A stretch of DNA of 64,000 nucleotides from an uncultured Caldilineaceae bacterium (GCA_951812725.1 OX638330.1:3447405-3511404), one strand, 5' to 3'; shown: positions 26,006-37,063, counted from the stretch's first letter. The notes: generated by a model from the sequence alone, not told the origin. Numbers and translations are program-made.

Positions 26006-27952
26006 TTAATCGGCCAGAGTGCTTACGTCGCCGATTGGCAAGCCCTGGACCTGGGCCTTGAGCACGCGGCGCATGATTTTGCCGGAACGGGTCTTGGGAA
26101 GGCCGTCGACGATGCTCAGTTCGGCGGGCACAGCGATCGGACCGACTTCGTGACGTACGTGAAGTTTGAGGGCGTCGACCAGATCGGAGTTGCCGCCGAC
26201 GCCGTCGTTGAGGATGCAGAAGGCGTGGATGACGTTGCCCCGCAGCTCGTGGGGAATGCCGACGCAGGCGGCTTCGGCCACATCGGGATGACTGACGAGA
26301 GCGCTTTCGATTTCGGCAGTACCGAGCCGGTATCCACTTACTTTGATGACATCATCCATACGGCCGATGATCCAGAAGTAGCCGTCGGCATCGCGGCGGG
26401 CGCTGTCGCCGGTAAAGTACCAGCCCTGTTGGGCAAATTCGGACCAATACTGCTCTACGAAGCGGTCAGGATCACCCCAGACTGTCCTCGCCATTCCCGG
26501 CCAGGGCCGCTTGATGACGAGATAGCCGTCCTCATTGGGCTCACAGGAGGAGCCGTCTTCGCGCACGACGTCGGCGTCGATGCCGGTGAATGGCAGGGTG
26601 GCGCTGCCCGGTTTTAGGGCGACTACAGGAGTGGGCGTAATCATGAAGCCACCGGTTTCGGTCTGCCACCAGGTATCCATGATTGGACAGTTTTCGCGAC
26701 CGATCACGCGGTGATACCAGCGCCAGGCTTCCGGATTGATCGGTTCGCCGACACTGCCGAGGAGGCGGAGGCTGGACAGGTCGTGTTGGTCGGCCCAGGC
26801 GTCGCCGAAGCGCATCAGGCCGCGAATGGCGGTGGGGGCGGTGTAGAGAATTGTGATGCCGTAATCCTCGACAAGCTTCCAGTACCGATTTGGATGGGGA
26901 TAGTCGGGCGCGCCCTCGTACATGAAACCGGTGGAGCCAAGTATGAGGGGCGCATAGACGATGTAGCTGTGCCCGGTTATCCAGCCGGGGTCGGCAGCGC
27001 ACCACCAGAGGTCGTCTTCTTTAAGATCGAAGACATACTTGAGGGTGGTAGCGGTGTAGACCTGATAGCCGCCGCAGGTATGGAGCACGCCTTTGGGTCT
27101 GCCTGTAGTGCCGGATGTGTAAAGGATGAAGAGGGGGTCTTCGGCGTCCATCGGTTCGGCTTCGCAGATAGGGCTGGCGATGGGAAGGGCCATCTCTTCG
27201 TGCCACCAGTGATCACGGCCGGGCGTCATCTGCACATCCTGCATTGTGCGCTGGAAGACGATTACAGTGTCTACGATCGGGCTGCGTTTGACGGCCTCGT
27301 CACAGATGTCTTTCAGGTTGACGGTTTTGCCGCGCAACCAGGCGCCGTCACTTGTGATCAGAACCCTGGACTTGGCGTCGTCGATGCGGCTGGCGAGGGC
27401 TTGCTCGCTGAACCCGCCGTAAACGACCGAATGGACAGCGCCAATCTTGGTGACGGCAAGCATTGCAATCATCAGTTCAGGGGTCCGTCCCATGTAGATG
27501 GTCACGGTATCGCCTTTGCCGATGCCCTTGCCTTTAAGCACGTTGGCGAACTTGTTGACTTCCTGCCAGAGCTGGTAATAGCTGTAGTTCTGCTTGTCAC
27601 CGTCTTCGCCTTCAAAGATCAGCGCCAACTTGTGTTTGCGCCAGGAATTTACGTGCCGGTCCAAGGCGTTGTAGGCGATATTGGTCTTGCCGCCGACAAA
27701 CCATTTGAAAAAAGGCGCGCCGCTATCGTCCAGTACTTTTTCGTAAGGTTCGAACCAGTCGATCAGCTCGCGGGCGCGCGCATCCCAGTAGGCCTCGATA
27801 TCTGCGAGCGCTTCATGCCGCAGGTCGAGGTAGTTGGGTACGTTGGCGTTGGCGAGCGTCGAAGGTTCAGGTTGGTACAGTTCACTGTCGGTGGCAGGGA
27901 CCTCGATTGCCTGACCGTTTGAGCTCTGTTCCGACATTCTTCCCTCCTTCAT
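26006..27952 (-). CDS. acs: Acetyl-CoA synthetase
   Basis: 648 residues, the standard Acs length. The AMP-binding motif YTSGTTGRPKGVLH, the core VGEPINPEAWRWY, and the C-terminal LPKTRSGKIMRR with the acetylatable Lys are all present. It activates acetate to acetyl-CoA through acetyl-AMP. The ATG has a clear AAGGAGGGAAG ribosome binding site. It lies downstream of sucCD on the same strand with a 60-nt gap that holds an extended -10 element, so it may have its own promoter. The three genes link acetate and TCA metabolism. Confidence 0.97.
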   Translation of the reverse strand: MKEGRMSEQSSNGQAIEVPATDSELYQPEPSTLANANVPNYLDLRHEALADIEAYWDARARELIDWFEPYEKVLDDSGAPFFKWFVGGKTNIAYNALDRHVNSWRKHKLALIFEGEDGDKQNYSYYQLWQEVNKFANVLKGKGIGKGDTVTIYMGRTPELMIAMLAVTKIGAVHSVVYGGFSEQALASRIDDAKSRVLITSDGAWLRGKTVNLKDICDEAVKRSPIVDTVIVFQRTMQDVQMTPGRDHWWHEEMALPIASPICEAEPMDAEDPLFILYTSGTTGRPKGVLHTCGGYQVYTATTLKYVFDLKEDDLWWCAADPGWITGHSYIVYAPLILGSTGFMYEGAPDYPHPNRYWKLVEDYGITILYTAPTAIRGLMRFGDAWADQHDLSSLRLLGSVGEPINPEAWRWYHRVIGRENCPIMDTWWQTETGGFMITPTPVVALKPGSATLPFTGIDADVVREDGSSCEPNEDGYLVIKRPWPGMARTVWGDPDRFVEQYWSEFAQQGWYFTGDSARRDADGYFWIIGRMDDVIKVSGYRLGTAEIESALVSHPDVAEAACVGIPHELRGNVIHAFCILNDGVGGNSDLVDALKLHVRHEVGPIAVPAELSIVDGLPKTRSGKIMRRVLKAQVQGLPIGDVSTLAD

Positions 27953-27987
27953 TCATTGTCTATTTGTGCGCTGCGGGATTGGCAGAT

Positions 27988-27996
27988 ATGATAGCA
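27988..27996 (-). promoter_or_regulatory. Possible extended -10 promoter of acs
   Basis: On the minus strand it reads TGCTATCAT (TG-N-TATCAT), 36 nt before the acs ATG; the -35 position is poor. It would allow acs to be expressed apart from sucCD. Confidence 0.35.
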
Positions 27997-28012
27997 CACT
28001 CTTATCGATGGT

Positions 28013-28878
<866 letters not shown>

Positions 28879-28882
<4 letters not shown>

Positions 28883-30021
28883 GCACGTTCTCCTTTGGCG
28901 GCGGCGACGGCCATCTGCACGGCTTCAGACAGTCTGTTGGCGGAGGGCAGATTGGATTCGGCCAGAATCTGGCGGCCTTCATCCTCGTTTACACCTACCA
29001 TACGCACGACGATCGGCACCTTTACGTGCAGGCTGTTGATAGCTTCAACAATCCCATTGGCCACTTCATCGCAGCGGGTAATGCCGCCGAAAATATTGAT
29101 GAGAACAGCTTTCACGCCCGAATCTTGCAGGATGATTCGTAACGCGGCCATGACTTTTTCGGCGCCGGCGCCTCCGCCGATATCGAGAAAGTTGGCCGGG
29201 TTGCCGCCGTAGAGCTTGATGATATCCATCGTGGCCATGGCCAAGCCGGCGCCGTTCACCATGCAGCCGATTTCGCCATCGAGGTCGATATAGCTGAGGC
29301 CTGCTTCGCGGGCTTCGGTCTCGGTGGGGCTGTCTTCGTCGGGATCGCGCATTGCGGCCAGTTCTTTCTGCCGGGGCAAGGCGCTGTCGTCAATCAGGAT
29401 TTTGCCGTCCACGGCTTCCAACTGGTTGTCCCCGTTGATCACCAGAGGGTTAATCTCTGCCAGGCTGGCATCGCTTTCGACAAAGGAACGGTAAAGACTC
29501 TGGGCGATTTTGGTGAAAGCGGAAATATGCTTTTTGGGGAGGCCTATGCCATAGGCAAGCTGGCGGGCCTGGTATCCCTGCATGCCCAGAAGTGGATGGA
29601 CGTGAATGGTGATGATCTTTTCGGGCGTTTGGGCAGCCACCTCTTCGATCTCGACGCCGCCCTCGCTACTGGCCATAATTGCAACTCTTCGGGCATCGCG
29701 GTCGAGCACTGCGCCGAGATAGATTTCAGAGCGGATGTCAGCTGCCGCGTCCACCAGCACCTTCTCAACCGTCAGCCCCTTGATGTCCATGCCGAGGATC
29801 TGTCTGGCCACCTCTTCGGCCTCATCCGGCGTGCGCGCCAATTTTATGCCACCGGCCTTGCCGCGTCCGCCGACCAGAACCTGGCTCTTTATGACGACCG
29901 GCTTGCCAATTTTCTCAGCGATGGCGCGTGCTTCGGCCGGCGTGGATGCAACCTCCCCATTGGGGATGGGCACGCCATATTGGGCAAAAACCCGTTTCGA
30001 TTGGTATTCATGTAACTTCAA
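28879..30021 (-). CDS. sucC: Succinyl-CoA ligase, beta subunit
   Basis: 380 residues, ATP-grasp fold. It begins [21 protein letters not shown]; the nucleotide-binding part holds [15 protein letters not shown] and the C-terminal part [16 protein letters not shown]. The start is TTG 30021 with an AGAGGAG ribosome binding site about 9 nt before it. It is the first gene of the sucC-sucD(-acs) group. MITE copy C ends 42 nt upstream of the start and therefore lies in or next to its promoter. Confidence 0.97.
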
Positions 30022-30062
30022 AAGAAGACTCCTCTTCCGTCTTTACTGTGGTGTATACGATG

Positions 30063-30347
30063 GTAACTACTCAGTCACAAGTGATACGCAACCCTGAACG
30101 AGGGGAGCAAAGGTGTTCTTTCTCCCCTCATTGTTGTATTTTGGGCGGTCGGGCCTTCGGCCCTCCCTTGTGCAGGGGCTGCGCCCCCGCAACGCCCCCC
30201 TACAAAAACATGCTTCACCGACGGTGTGCCTTCTTCGCAACGTGTCGGCTGGCGAGCATGGCGGCGGCTGTACACCAGTTGCGTCACCAAGAGCCTGAAT
30301 GGTTCCAAGGATGACTGGCTGGCCAAGTACTGTGGCTTAGTAGTTAC
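30063..30347. mobile_element. MITE-like element, copy C (exact 8-bp target duplication)
   Basis: 285 bp with ends GTAACTACTCAGTC and GGCTTAGTAGTTAC, flanked exactly by the direct repeat atacgatg (30055-30062 and 30348-30355). The GC-rich core at about 30152-30210 is identical in arrangement to copies B and F. It lies between sucC and the end of the sugar ABC operon, with no ORF of its own. Confidence 0.85.
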
Positions 30348-30429
30348 ATACGATGAATGAAAACACTATGATCGCTATTCTCGGAGGGGCATGGGAAGGC
30401 CCCCTTTAAGTGTTGGGCTATCCTCGGGC

Positions 30430-31335
30430 TCAGCCTTTCAGTCCTGTGAGAGCGATTCCCCTGATAATCTGGCGTTGAAAGACCAGGAAGATAATGAGCA
30501 GAGGGATGCTGGCCAGGCTGGCCGCTGTCATTATCTTCTCCCAGTGGGTGGTGGATTCGCCGCGGAAGAAGCTGAGCCCAACGGGCAGCGTGTAGAATTC
30601 ACGGCTGTTGGCCAGGATCAGGGGCCACAAGTAGGCGTTCCAGTTGCCGATAAAGTTGAAAATCGCCAAGGCGGCCATGGCGGGTTTGACCAGGGGCGCG
30701 GCGATGCGCAACCAGATACCGAACTCGTTCATGCCATCCATGCGGGCGGCGTCCAATAGTTCATTGGGGACGCCGTCGTAGAACTGACGCATGAGAAAGA
30801 TGCCGGCGGCGGTGATGACGCCGGGGAAGGCAATCCCCCAGTATTGGGCGTAGCCGATATGCCAGTTCCACTCTACGCTCATCGTAAACCATGGGATGAT
30901 GAGCATTTCGGTGGGGATCATGAGCGTGCCGAGCATACCGATGAAGATTATGTTTTTGCCCGGAAAGTCGAATTTGTTGAGCGTGTAACCGACTAGGCTA
31001 TCGAAAAAAACGACGCTTACTGTGGTGATAACGGCAACAATAATGCTGTTGAGATACCAGCGCTCGAAGCTGCTGGTAGTTAGTACATTCAGGTAGTTTT
31101 GCAGGGTCGGATTTTCGGGAAAGAAGGAGAAATTGACCAGTTCCGGCGGCGGCTTCACGCTTGTCAGTATCATCCAGAAAAAGGGCGTGATCATGCAGAC
31201 CCCGCCGATGGCGAGAAGGATATATGCGATCAGGCCTGCCCAACCGATTTGGCGGCTTCCCTTGCCGCGGTCAGGCACGAAATGTTCACCTATCTGGAGC
31301 GTGCCTTCTTTGCCGATCTCTGCTGAAGTAGCCAT
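30430..31335 (-). CDS. Carbohydrate ABC transporter permease, MalG type
   Basis: 301 residues from ATG 31335. The longer upstream frame overlaps the preceding permease and has no family similarity, so I chose this start; GGAGAAACG precedes it. Six membrane segments, beginning YILLAIGGVCMITPFFWMILTSVKPP, and the EAA loop AARMDGMNEFGIWLRIAAPLVKP are seen. It pairs with the MalF-type permease 26 nt upstream. The ATPase is not in this operon, so a shared MsmK/UgpC-type ATPase must be supplied from elsewhere. Confidence 0.93.
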   Translation of the reverse strand: MATSAEIGKEGTLQIGEHFVPDRGKGSRQIGWAGLIAYILLAIGGVCMITPFFWMILTSVKPPPELVNFSFFPENPTLQNYLNVLTTSSFERWYLNSIIVAVITTVSVVFFDSLVGYTLNKFDFPGKNIIFIGMLGTLMIPTEMLIIPWFTMSVEWNWHIGYAQYWGIAFPGVITAAGIFLMRQFYDGVPNELLDAARMDGMNEFGIWLRIAAPLVKPAMAALAIFNFIGNWNAYLWPLILANSREFYTLPVGLSFFRGESTTHWEKIMTAASLASIPLLIIFLVFQRQIIRGIALTGLKG

Positions 31336-31361
31336 ATCCAACGTTTCTCCGGCGCCTCTGC

Positions 31362-32267
31362 CTAGTACTCCACCCGTCGCGAAAGAAAGCGCAACTGGAT
31401 AATTGTTATAAGCAGGATAAGAAAGAAAAGAAGCACAGTGAGCGCGCCGGCATACCCCATCTTGTAGCTGGAAAAACCTTCGCGATAGACCTCCAATACG
31501 ACGGTCGTAGTACTCTTCAAAGGCCCTCCGGTACCCTGAGGGCTCATATTCTGGACAAGGGCGAACAGCCGCAGGTAGGAGATGGTGCCCAGGACGGTCA
31601 GATAGACGATGATTGGATTGAGGAGGGGCAGGGTTATGCGCCAGAAGAGCTGCCACGAGTTTGCCCCATCGATGCGGGCAGCTTCGTAATACAGGCCGGG
31701 GATCTGCTGGATTCCAGCCAGAAAGATGATGACTGCAAAGCCCAGGTTTTGCCACACGGCAACTGCGGTGATCGATGGCAGCGCCTGTGCCGGGCTCTTG
31801 GTGAAGGGCTGAGTCGGCAACCCTACCACGTCCAGGGCCTGGTTTATCAGGCCGGTCTCCGGCTGATAGAGCCAGTTCCAGACGAATGCGACTGCGACGG
31901 CAGAGGTAACATAGGGCGCGAAATAGGCGACGCGGAAAACCGCGGCAAAGCGGCGGATTTGGGCGAGGAGCAGTGCGATGGCCAGCGCCAGAACCAGCTG
32001 AGTCGGCACGCCGAACAGGACGTAGCGAACGGTATTGGAAAAGGCTGCGGTCACGGAACTGCGGGGCTTGCCGGCGTCCTGCCAGATTTCTTGATAGTTT
32101 TCAATCCCGACCCAGGGGCCGGAGCCTTCGAACACATTCCAGTCGCGGAAGCTGACATTGAAGGCGAGGATTGTCGGGTACCAACGGATGACGACAAAGA
32201 AGACCAGGGCTACGCTCAGAAAAAGGTAGGCCCAAATGATCTGCCGCTGGTGAAGTGTTAAGCGCAT
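31362..32267 (-). CDS. Carbohydrate ABC transporter permease, MalF type
   Basis: 301 residues, six predicted membrane helices starting AYLFLSVALVFFVVIRWYPTI, and the EAA loop AARIDGANSWQLFWRITLPLLNP. It is a CUT1-type sugar permease subunit. It lies downstream of the binding-protein gene, with a hairpin-type partial terminator in the 179-nt gap. Confidence 0.93.
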   Translation of the reverse strand: MRLTLHQRQIIWAYLFLSVALVFFVVIRWYPTILAFNVSFRDWNVFEGSGPWVGIENYQEIWQDAGKPRSSVTAAFSNTVRYVLFGVPTQLVLALAIALLLAQIRRFAAVFRVAYFAPYVTSAVAVAFVWNWLYQPETGLINQALDVVGLPTQPFTKSPAQALPSITAVAVWQNLGFAVIIFLAGIQQIPGLYYEAARIDGANSWQLFWRITLPLLNPIIVYLTVLGTISYLRLFALVQNMSPQGTGGPLKSTTTVVLEVYREGFSSYKMGYAGALTVLLFFLILLITIIQLRFLSRRVEY

Positions 32268-32366
32268 GGAGCTATTCCATCATGTCTATACTGTGCTTCA
32301 ATTTGCCGGAGCAGGGCCGACCCAACGCCGGTGTCCTGACGAGGGACCGTACTGCGCCAGGTTCAG

Positions 32367-32418
32367 AAAAGCGGAAGGCGAGAGGATAGCCCGCCGTGCA
32401 GCTATCCTCCCGCTTCGC
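32367..32418 (-). terminator. Hairpin between sugar-binding-protein and permease genes
   Basis: On the minus strand GAGGATAGC and GCTATCCTC form a perfect 9-bp core, extended by imperfect GC-rich arms on both sides, and TTTT follows the 3' arm. It comes 29 nt after the binding-protein stop and probably reduces read-through into the permease genes. Confidence 0.65.
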
Positions 32419-32446
32419 GCTTCGCGATTGTCACTTATTGCATAGT

Positions 32447-33787
32447 TTAGCGGCCGGACCAGAACTCATCCAGGACTTCCTGGTCGGTTTCGGCTGCGAT
32501 CTGCAGTGCAGTGGCCGGGTCTTCGTCGGTCAGGACCACCATGTCGAAGGAGTCGATGATGGCCTGCCGCTGCTGACTCTCATCGGCGAAGAAGGTGGCG
32601 TAGGAGTATTCGAGACCAGCGGCGAACGCCCCGAGCTTTTCATCGGCCAACAGTTCCGGGTTGCTGCCGGCTTCGAGTTGCGCTGGCAGTTCGCCAACGA
32701 TGTCTACCCACAGGGCGCCGGCGTCGGCGCTGGTGATGAACTGAAGGAACTTGACCGCGGCATCGAAGCGCGCCTGGTCCTCTGCGGCTTTCTTAGTCAG
32801 TCCATGGGTCCAGTAGGAACCGAAGGTGCTCTTAATGCCGTTGTGTTCGGGCAACTCGGTGACGCCGAAGTTCATGTCGGGATTGTTATTGGCGATGGTG
32901 CCCAGGCGGAAGGAGCCATCCACATGGAAGCAGACATTACCGCCGACGAAGGCGTTGGTGCTGCCGTCAAACAGGTCGCGGTCGCCGGTGGCGAGCTCGG
33001 TGTGGAAGGCAAGCAGGTAGTTCCAGGCCTGGAGGCCGGCTTCGTCATTGTAGAGGACTTCGCTGGTTTCGTCATTGTAGGGCACGCCGCCGAACTGGCG
33101 CACGAGCACTTCGCGGAACCAGTGATGGTCCTGGGCGGAGGGGTCGGCGACGAAACCTTCTACGACGAAATTGCCATCGTCATCGCGTTGCGTGCAGGCT
33201 ACGGCCTGATCGCGCAGCTCGTCCAGGGTTGAGGGCGGGCTGTTGGGATCGAGGCCGGCGGCCTCCATCAGGTCTTTATTGTAGAAGAGGGCGAGGGCGC
33301 GCACGGCAGTGGGCAGTGTGTAGAGGGTGCCTTCCACAAAGCTGGCCTGGACCATGGGGCTGAATGTCTCTTCGACCATCGCCGGCGAGAAGGCGTCCTC
33401 GGGCAGGGGTACGAGGTAGCCGGCATCGATCCAGGCGGATTGCCAGCCGTAGAAGAGAGTAGCGACATCGGGGCCGACGCCGGCGGGCACGCTGGCGGCG
33501 ATCTTGTCGCGGAACTCAGCGTAGGGGATGTCGGCGTTGTGGACGACCTTGATGTTCGGATTGGCCTCTTCGAACTGGGCGATCAGTTGGTTCATGGCTT
33601 CTACTCTGGCACCGAAATTGTACTGCCAGTACTCGATTTCGATGACTTCTTCAGCCATGGCCTCCTCTTCGGCCGCGGGTTCCGCCGCCGTTTCTGCGGC
33701 GGGCGCAGCCGGCGCGGGGCACGCGGCCAAAAGCATTGCGGCCATGAGGAGAGCGCCTACGAGCGTAAACAGTTTGGAGCGTTTCAT
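32447..33787 (-). CDS. Carbohydrate ABC transporter substrate-binding lipoprotein, family 1
   Basis: 446 residues from ATG 33787, chosen because AGGAGGAAGG lies just before it and a clean lipoprotein signal follows (MKRSKLFTLVGALLMAAMLL, lipobox LAAC, Cys23). An Ala/Pro/Glu linker is followed by the SBP_bac_1 fold: IEIEYWQYNFGARVEAMNQLIAQFEEANPNIKV, then PAGVGPDVATLFYGW. It binds a sugar or amino sugar outside the cell and hands it to the permeases downstream. The kinase-like gene upstream suggests an amino-sugar ligand (inference). Confidence 0.95.
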   Translation of the reverse strand: MKRSKLFTLVGALLMAAMLLAACPAPAAPAAETAAEPAAEEEAMAEEVIEIEYWQYNFGARVEAMNQLIAQFEEANPNIKVVHNADIPYAEFRDKIAASVPAGVGPDVATLFYGWQSAWIDAGYLVPLPEDAFSPAMVEETFSPMVQASFVEGTLYTLPTAVRALALFYNKDLMEAAGLDPNSPPSTLDELRDQAVACTQRDDDGNFVVEGFVADPSAQDHHWFREVLVRQFGGVPYNDETSEVLYNDEAGLQAWNYLLAFHTELATGDRDLFDGSTNAFVGGNVCFHVDGSFRLGTIANNNPDMNFGVTELPEHNGIKSTFGSYWTHGLTKKAAEDQARFDAAVKFLQFITSADAGALWVDIVGELPAQLEAGSNPELLADEKLGAFAAGLEYSYATFFADESQQRQAIIDSFDMVVLTDEDPATALQIAAETDQEVLDEFWSGR

Positions 33788-33983
33788 GATTTCCTTCCTC
33801 CTGAAAGTAAAAGTAGTCCACCGTCTGGACTGCTGTTTGGTTGTCATCGATCGCAGGTAGAGTGCGCCTGACGAAAGAATCATGTTGTCCGCAATGTTAC
33901 CGATTGACACTTAGAGAAGGCAACCAGGTGATGAGTGCGCCGATTTTGGCATTCGCGCGACTGCACATTTGCGGTCACTCGCT

Positions 33984-34940
33984 TTACAAATCTATTTTCA
34001 GCAGGCGGGCGGCGTTGCCGGCGAATATCTGCTGAATGTCCTGCGCCGGAAAATTCAGATCGAGACAACTTCGCATCTGGTCTTGCAGATATTCCTGCAC
34101 AAAACCGCGCGGAAACCAGCTGCTGTCGGTTCCGAAAATGATGCGGCTGGGGCCGATGGTCTCGTAATATTTGCGGAAAAGATATTTTACAGTTACGTCG
34201 CCAGGAACCCAACGAATCCACTGGAGGCTGCCGCTGGTGTCTACACAAACATTTGGGCAGGCCCAGCAAAGCTGCAGGGTTTCCCTTTCCCAGGCGCAGC
34301 CGAAGTGGGGGATGACGAAAGTGACATCGGGAAAGGCTTTGGCGATGTTATGCAGTTTGAAGGGGTTGATGTTTTCGTGCCAGGCGATGCCGCCGGCACT
34401 GCCTTGAATGCCGAAATGGATGAGCACGGGGATATCCAGCTCGGCGCACTTTTCCCAGACGGGCCAGATCGACTCATCTTCGATGGGCTGTTCGATCATG
34501 GGAGCGAGCAGTTTGTAGCCGCGTAGCCCCAGCCCTGATACGGCCTGTTCCAACTGTTCGACTGCGTCAGGTTCGAATGGGTTGTGGTGGGCGAATCCGA
34601 TGAATTTGTCGGGATACCAGCTGACGATTTCGGAGAGATGTTCATTGCCGCCGCCGGTGACGAAGCCGACTGCGCGTACCCCATGTTGGTCAAGTTCTGC
34701 CGCCCAGCGACGGGCCTGCTCTCTATCTCCGGGGTGGTCGTCGGGCGATTCCGCTTTCGGGAATCCCCACATTTTGCGCCAGTGCTCGCCGTAGGGCCGG
34801 CTCATCTCCTGCACAATGCGCGCCCTTTTCTCCCCTACTTTTTCGACGTAGTTATGGATTGTGTTTCCCATGTTAGGGAACCACGGCTCGGAGGTAGGGA
34901 AGTGAACGTGGAAATCAATTATTTCAAAGCCCTGATACAT
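33984..34940 (-). CDS. Amidohydrolase family 2 metal-dependent hydrolase
   Basis: 318 residues, a TIM-barrel amidohydrolase. The metal motif is IDFHVHFP (His11, His13), a later His lies in VIPHFGCAWERE, and the catalytic Asp lies in FGTDSSWFPRG near the end. Members include decarboxylases and lactone or amide hydrolases. Its place between the kinase-like gene and the binding protein suggests it works on the imported compound, but I cannot name the reaction. Confidence 0.85.
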   Translation of the reverse strand: MYQGFEIIDFHVHFPTSEPWFPNMGNTIHNYVEKVGEKRARIVQEMSRPYGEHWRKMWGFPKAESPDDHPGDREQARRWAAELDQHGVRAVGFVTGGGNEHLSEIVSWYPDKFIGFAHHNPFEPDAVEQLEQAVSGLGLRGYKLLAPMIEQPIEDESIWPVWEKCAELDIPVLIHFGIQGSAGGIAWHENINPFKLHNIAKAFPDVTFVIPHFGCAWERETLQLCWACPNVCVDTSGSLQWIRWVPGDVTVKYLFRKYYETIGPSRIIFGTDSSWFPRGFVQEYLQDQMRSCLDLNFPAQDIQQIFAGNAARLLKIDL

Positions 34941-35021
34941 GGATTTTCCTCAAATTGTTAAGCACAGATGACAGAGCGTGAACTCTTTCAAGAGCAGGAC
35001 GAGGTTAGGGTGTGCACGAGG

Positions 35022-35990
35022 CTACCCCTGCGCCTGAAACGCGTCCTGCGGCACGAGATCAGGTTTTCGGGCCAGCAGTGCCGCCCCTTGCGCCGGACCT
35101 GTAAGGGCGGGAACGATTTTACAGCCGGGCAGATGGGCGTTTAGAGCGGCGCAAAAGGCCTGGCGCAGACAGGAAGAGCTTGCGAGTACGGAGCCGGCGG
35201 TGGCGACCTGGGGTTCGGTCAGCAGTCCGACTTTGCGCAGGACAGAAGCAGCTGAACTTGCAAGGGCTGCACCGGCTTCCTTCAGGATAGTGCGGGCGAC
35301 AGCGTCACCGGAAGCAGCCGCTTGCACGACAAATGGAGCGAATGATCGCAATTGAAGATGGGCGTGGGAGATACTGGCGTCGAGTGCGGCGATCCAGCTG
35401 ATCCACTCCCTTGAGGAGGAGCCAGCGATGTTGCGGAACTGATCTGTGAGGCAGGTGGCGGGGCCGCGGCCGTCGAGTGCGGCCAGCGCGGCGCGTAGGC
35501 CGCCGCGACCAATGTCAAAGCCGCTACCGGCATCGCCCAACCAGTGGCCGAGACCATCGGCGCGAGCAGAGCGGCCGCTGGCGCCAACAGCGAAGGCGAC
35601 AGTTCCGCTGCCGGCGGCGATGAGCGCGCCAGGGTCGCCATGAAAGGCGCCAGCCCAGGCCACGACCGCGTCGTTTACCGCACGCCACGGACAGACCAGC
35701 CCGCAGTTGACCAGTACCGATGAGAGGATATAGTGGAGGTTCTTCTGATCGGATGGCCCATCGAAACCGGCCATGCCGGCACAGATAGCCTTCACATCCG
35801 CTGGGGCAACGTCAGATTCGGCCAGCGCCTGCGAAATCGCCGAGGTCAGGTTGGCGGCGGCCGGTTCCACGCCGACGATATGATAGTTGGAGGGGCCGCT
35901 CTGGCCTTTGCCTACAAGACGGCCAGTTGCGTCGGAAAAAACGATATGCGTTTTGGTTGCACCGCCGTCGATTCCAAGATAGTAGGACAC
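35022..35990 (-). CDS. BadF/N-acetylglucosamine kinase-family ATPase
   Basis: 322 residues of the ASKHA fold. Phosphate-1 loop LGIDGGATKTHIVF (5-18), second loop AAGSGTVAFAVG, and LGDAGSGFDIGRGG typical of N-acetylglucosamine kinases and BadF-type ATPases; adenosine motif TAGSVLAS. It likely phosphorylates GlcNAc or a related sugar brought in by the ABC system downstream. It is the first gene of the five-gene operon, and a truncated MITE copy lies just upstream. Confidence 0.85.
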   Translation of the reverse strand: MSYYLGIDGGATKTHIVFSDATGRLVGKGQSGPSNYHIVGVEPAAANLTSAISQALAESDVAPADVKAICAGMAGFDGPSDQKNLHYILSSVLVNCGLVCPWRAVNDAVVAWAGAFHGDPGALIAAGSGTVAFAVGASGRSARADGLGHWLGDAGSGFDIGRGGLRAALAALDGRGPATCLTDQFRNIAGSSSREWISWIAALDASISHAHLQLRSFAPFVVQAAASGDAVARTILKEAGAALASSAASVLRKVGLLTEPQVATAGSVLASSSCLRQAFCAALNAHLPGCKIVPALTGPAQGAALLARKPDLVPQDAFQAQG

Positions 35991-36066
35991 AGGGAGATTG
36001 TAGCCCTAATGGGGTAAATGTCAAAGACCGGGGTGGTGTGTCTGAAGCAGAATTTGCAGGATTTTT

Positions 36067-36300
36067 GTAACTTCCAAGCCGCATACATTGTCTGTCTTGA
36101 CCTGCTCTTTGTCTTCGCCGCCAGTCAGGCTTACTGAAGGCGTATTCGGTTGGCAGCCGCTAGGTTGGTTGGGAGGCACTGTCGGCTTGCCGCGATGGTG
36201 GGAAAGAATCAGTACGGTGGGTAGCCAGAGGGGGGCGTTGCGGGGGCGCAGCCCCTGCACAAGGGAGGGCCGAAGGCCCGACCGCCCAAAATATAATGGT
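36067..36300. mobile_element. MITE-like element, copy D (right end lost)
   Basis: The left end GTAACTTCCAAGCC and the core (about 36230-36292, same orientation as copy A) are clear, and internal similarity to copy A is extensive. The right terminal repeat is absent after about 36300, so this copy is truncated and no target duplication can be seen. It sits between the divergently arranged kinase operon and hisB. Confidence 0.7.
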
Positions 36301-36472
36301 CAGTAGCCGGTGATCAGCCGGAAATGAAGGGTGAAGTTTGCTCGGCTGCGAAAACGGTGGGACAATTGGCTTTAGTTGAACACACGCGGCAGATGGATTG
36401 ACGGTGAGGCGCGGCGCGTTCTTTTGCGCCGGCGGCTCTGCTTCAGTCCGAGAGCGACGGGTCGGAAGCATT

Positions 36473-37063
36473 ATGCGACAAGCTAGAATTGAACGAGCGA
36501 CAAAAGAGACGCAGATCGTGCTGGAGCTGGCGCTGGACGGCAGCGGCGCGGCTGAGGTGGGGACCGGCATCGGATTCCTGGACCATATGCTGACACTTTT
36601 TGCCGGGCACGGCCTGTTTGACCTTACGGTGCAGGCGACGGGCGATCTACATATCGACGAACATCACACTGCCGAAGATGTGTGTATCTGCCTGGGACGA
36701 GCAATCGACCAGGCGCTGGGAGACCGTAGGGGCATCGTGCGTACGTGGCACGCTTATGTGCCGATGGACGAGACGCTGGCGCGGGTGGTGGTGGATTTGA
36801 GCGGCCGGCCCTATTGCGTCTTCGAGGCAGAGTTTACGACGCCCAGGTTAGGACAACTCAGCACCGATCTTCTGTATCATCTGTTTGAAAGCGTCGCAAT
36901 TCACGGACGGATGAACCTGCATGCGGCGGTGCTCTATGGACAGAATGATCACCATAAGTCCGAAGGGCTGTTCAAGGCGCTGGCGCGGGCCCTGGACGGG
37001 GCGACGCGGCTCGATGACCGGCGAACCGGTGTCCCGAGCACGAAAGGGACGCTTACAGATTAA
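36473..37063 (+). CDS. hisB: Imidazoleglycerol-phosphate dehydratase
   Basis: 196 residues from ATG 36473; the upstream frame extension is not conserved-looking. The metal-binding His motifs are present: [15 protein letters not shown] and NDHHKSEG. It dehydrates imidazole glycerol phosphate to imidazole acetol phosphate in histidine synthesis. It is monofunctional, with no phosphatase domain. It stands apart from hisE, hisF and hisA, which lie 20 kb away, so the pathway is split. Confidence 0.95.
   Translation: MRQARIERATKETQIVLELALDGSGAAEVGTGIGFLDHMLTLFAGHGLFDLTVQATGDLHIDEHHTAEDVCICLGRAIDQALGDRRGIVRTWHAYVPMDETLARVVVDLSGRPYCVFEAEFTTPRLGQLSTDLLYHLFESVAIHGRMNLHAAVLYGQNDHHKSEGLFKALARALDGATRLDDRRTGVPSTKGTLTD

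Noticed and set aside
26711..27922. 403-residue plus-strand open frame opposite acs
   Set aside because: It mirrors the codon bias of acs, has no family motifs, and acs itself is unmistakable.
31336..31755. N-terminal extension of the MalG-type permease
   Set aside because: It overlaps the MalF-type gene and has no similarity to permeases; ATG 31335 has a ribosome binding site.
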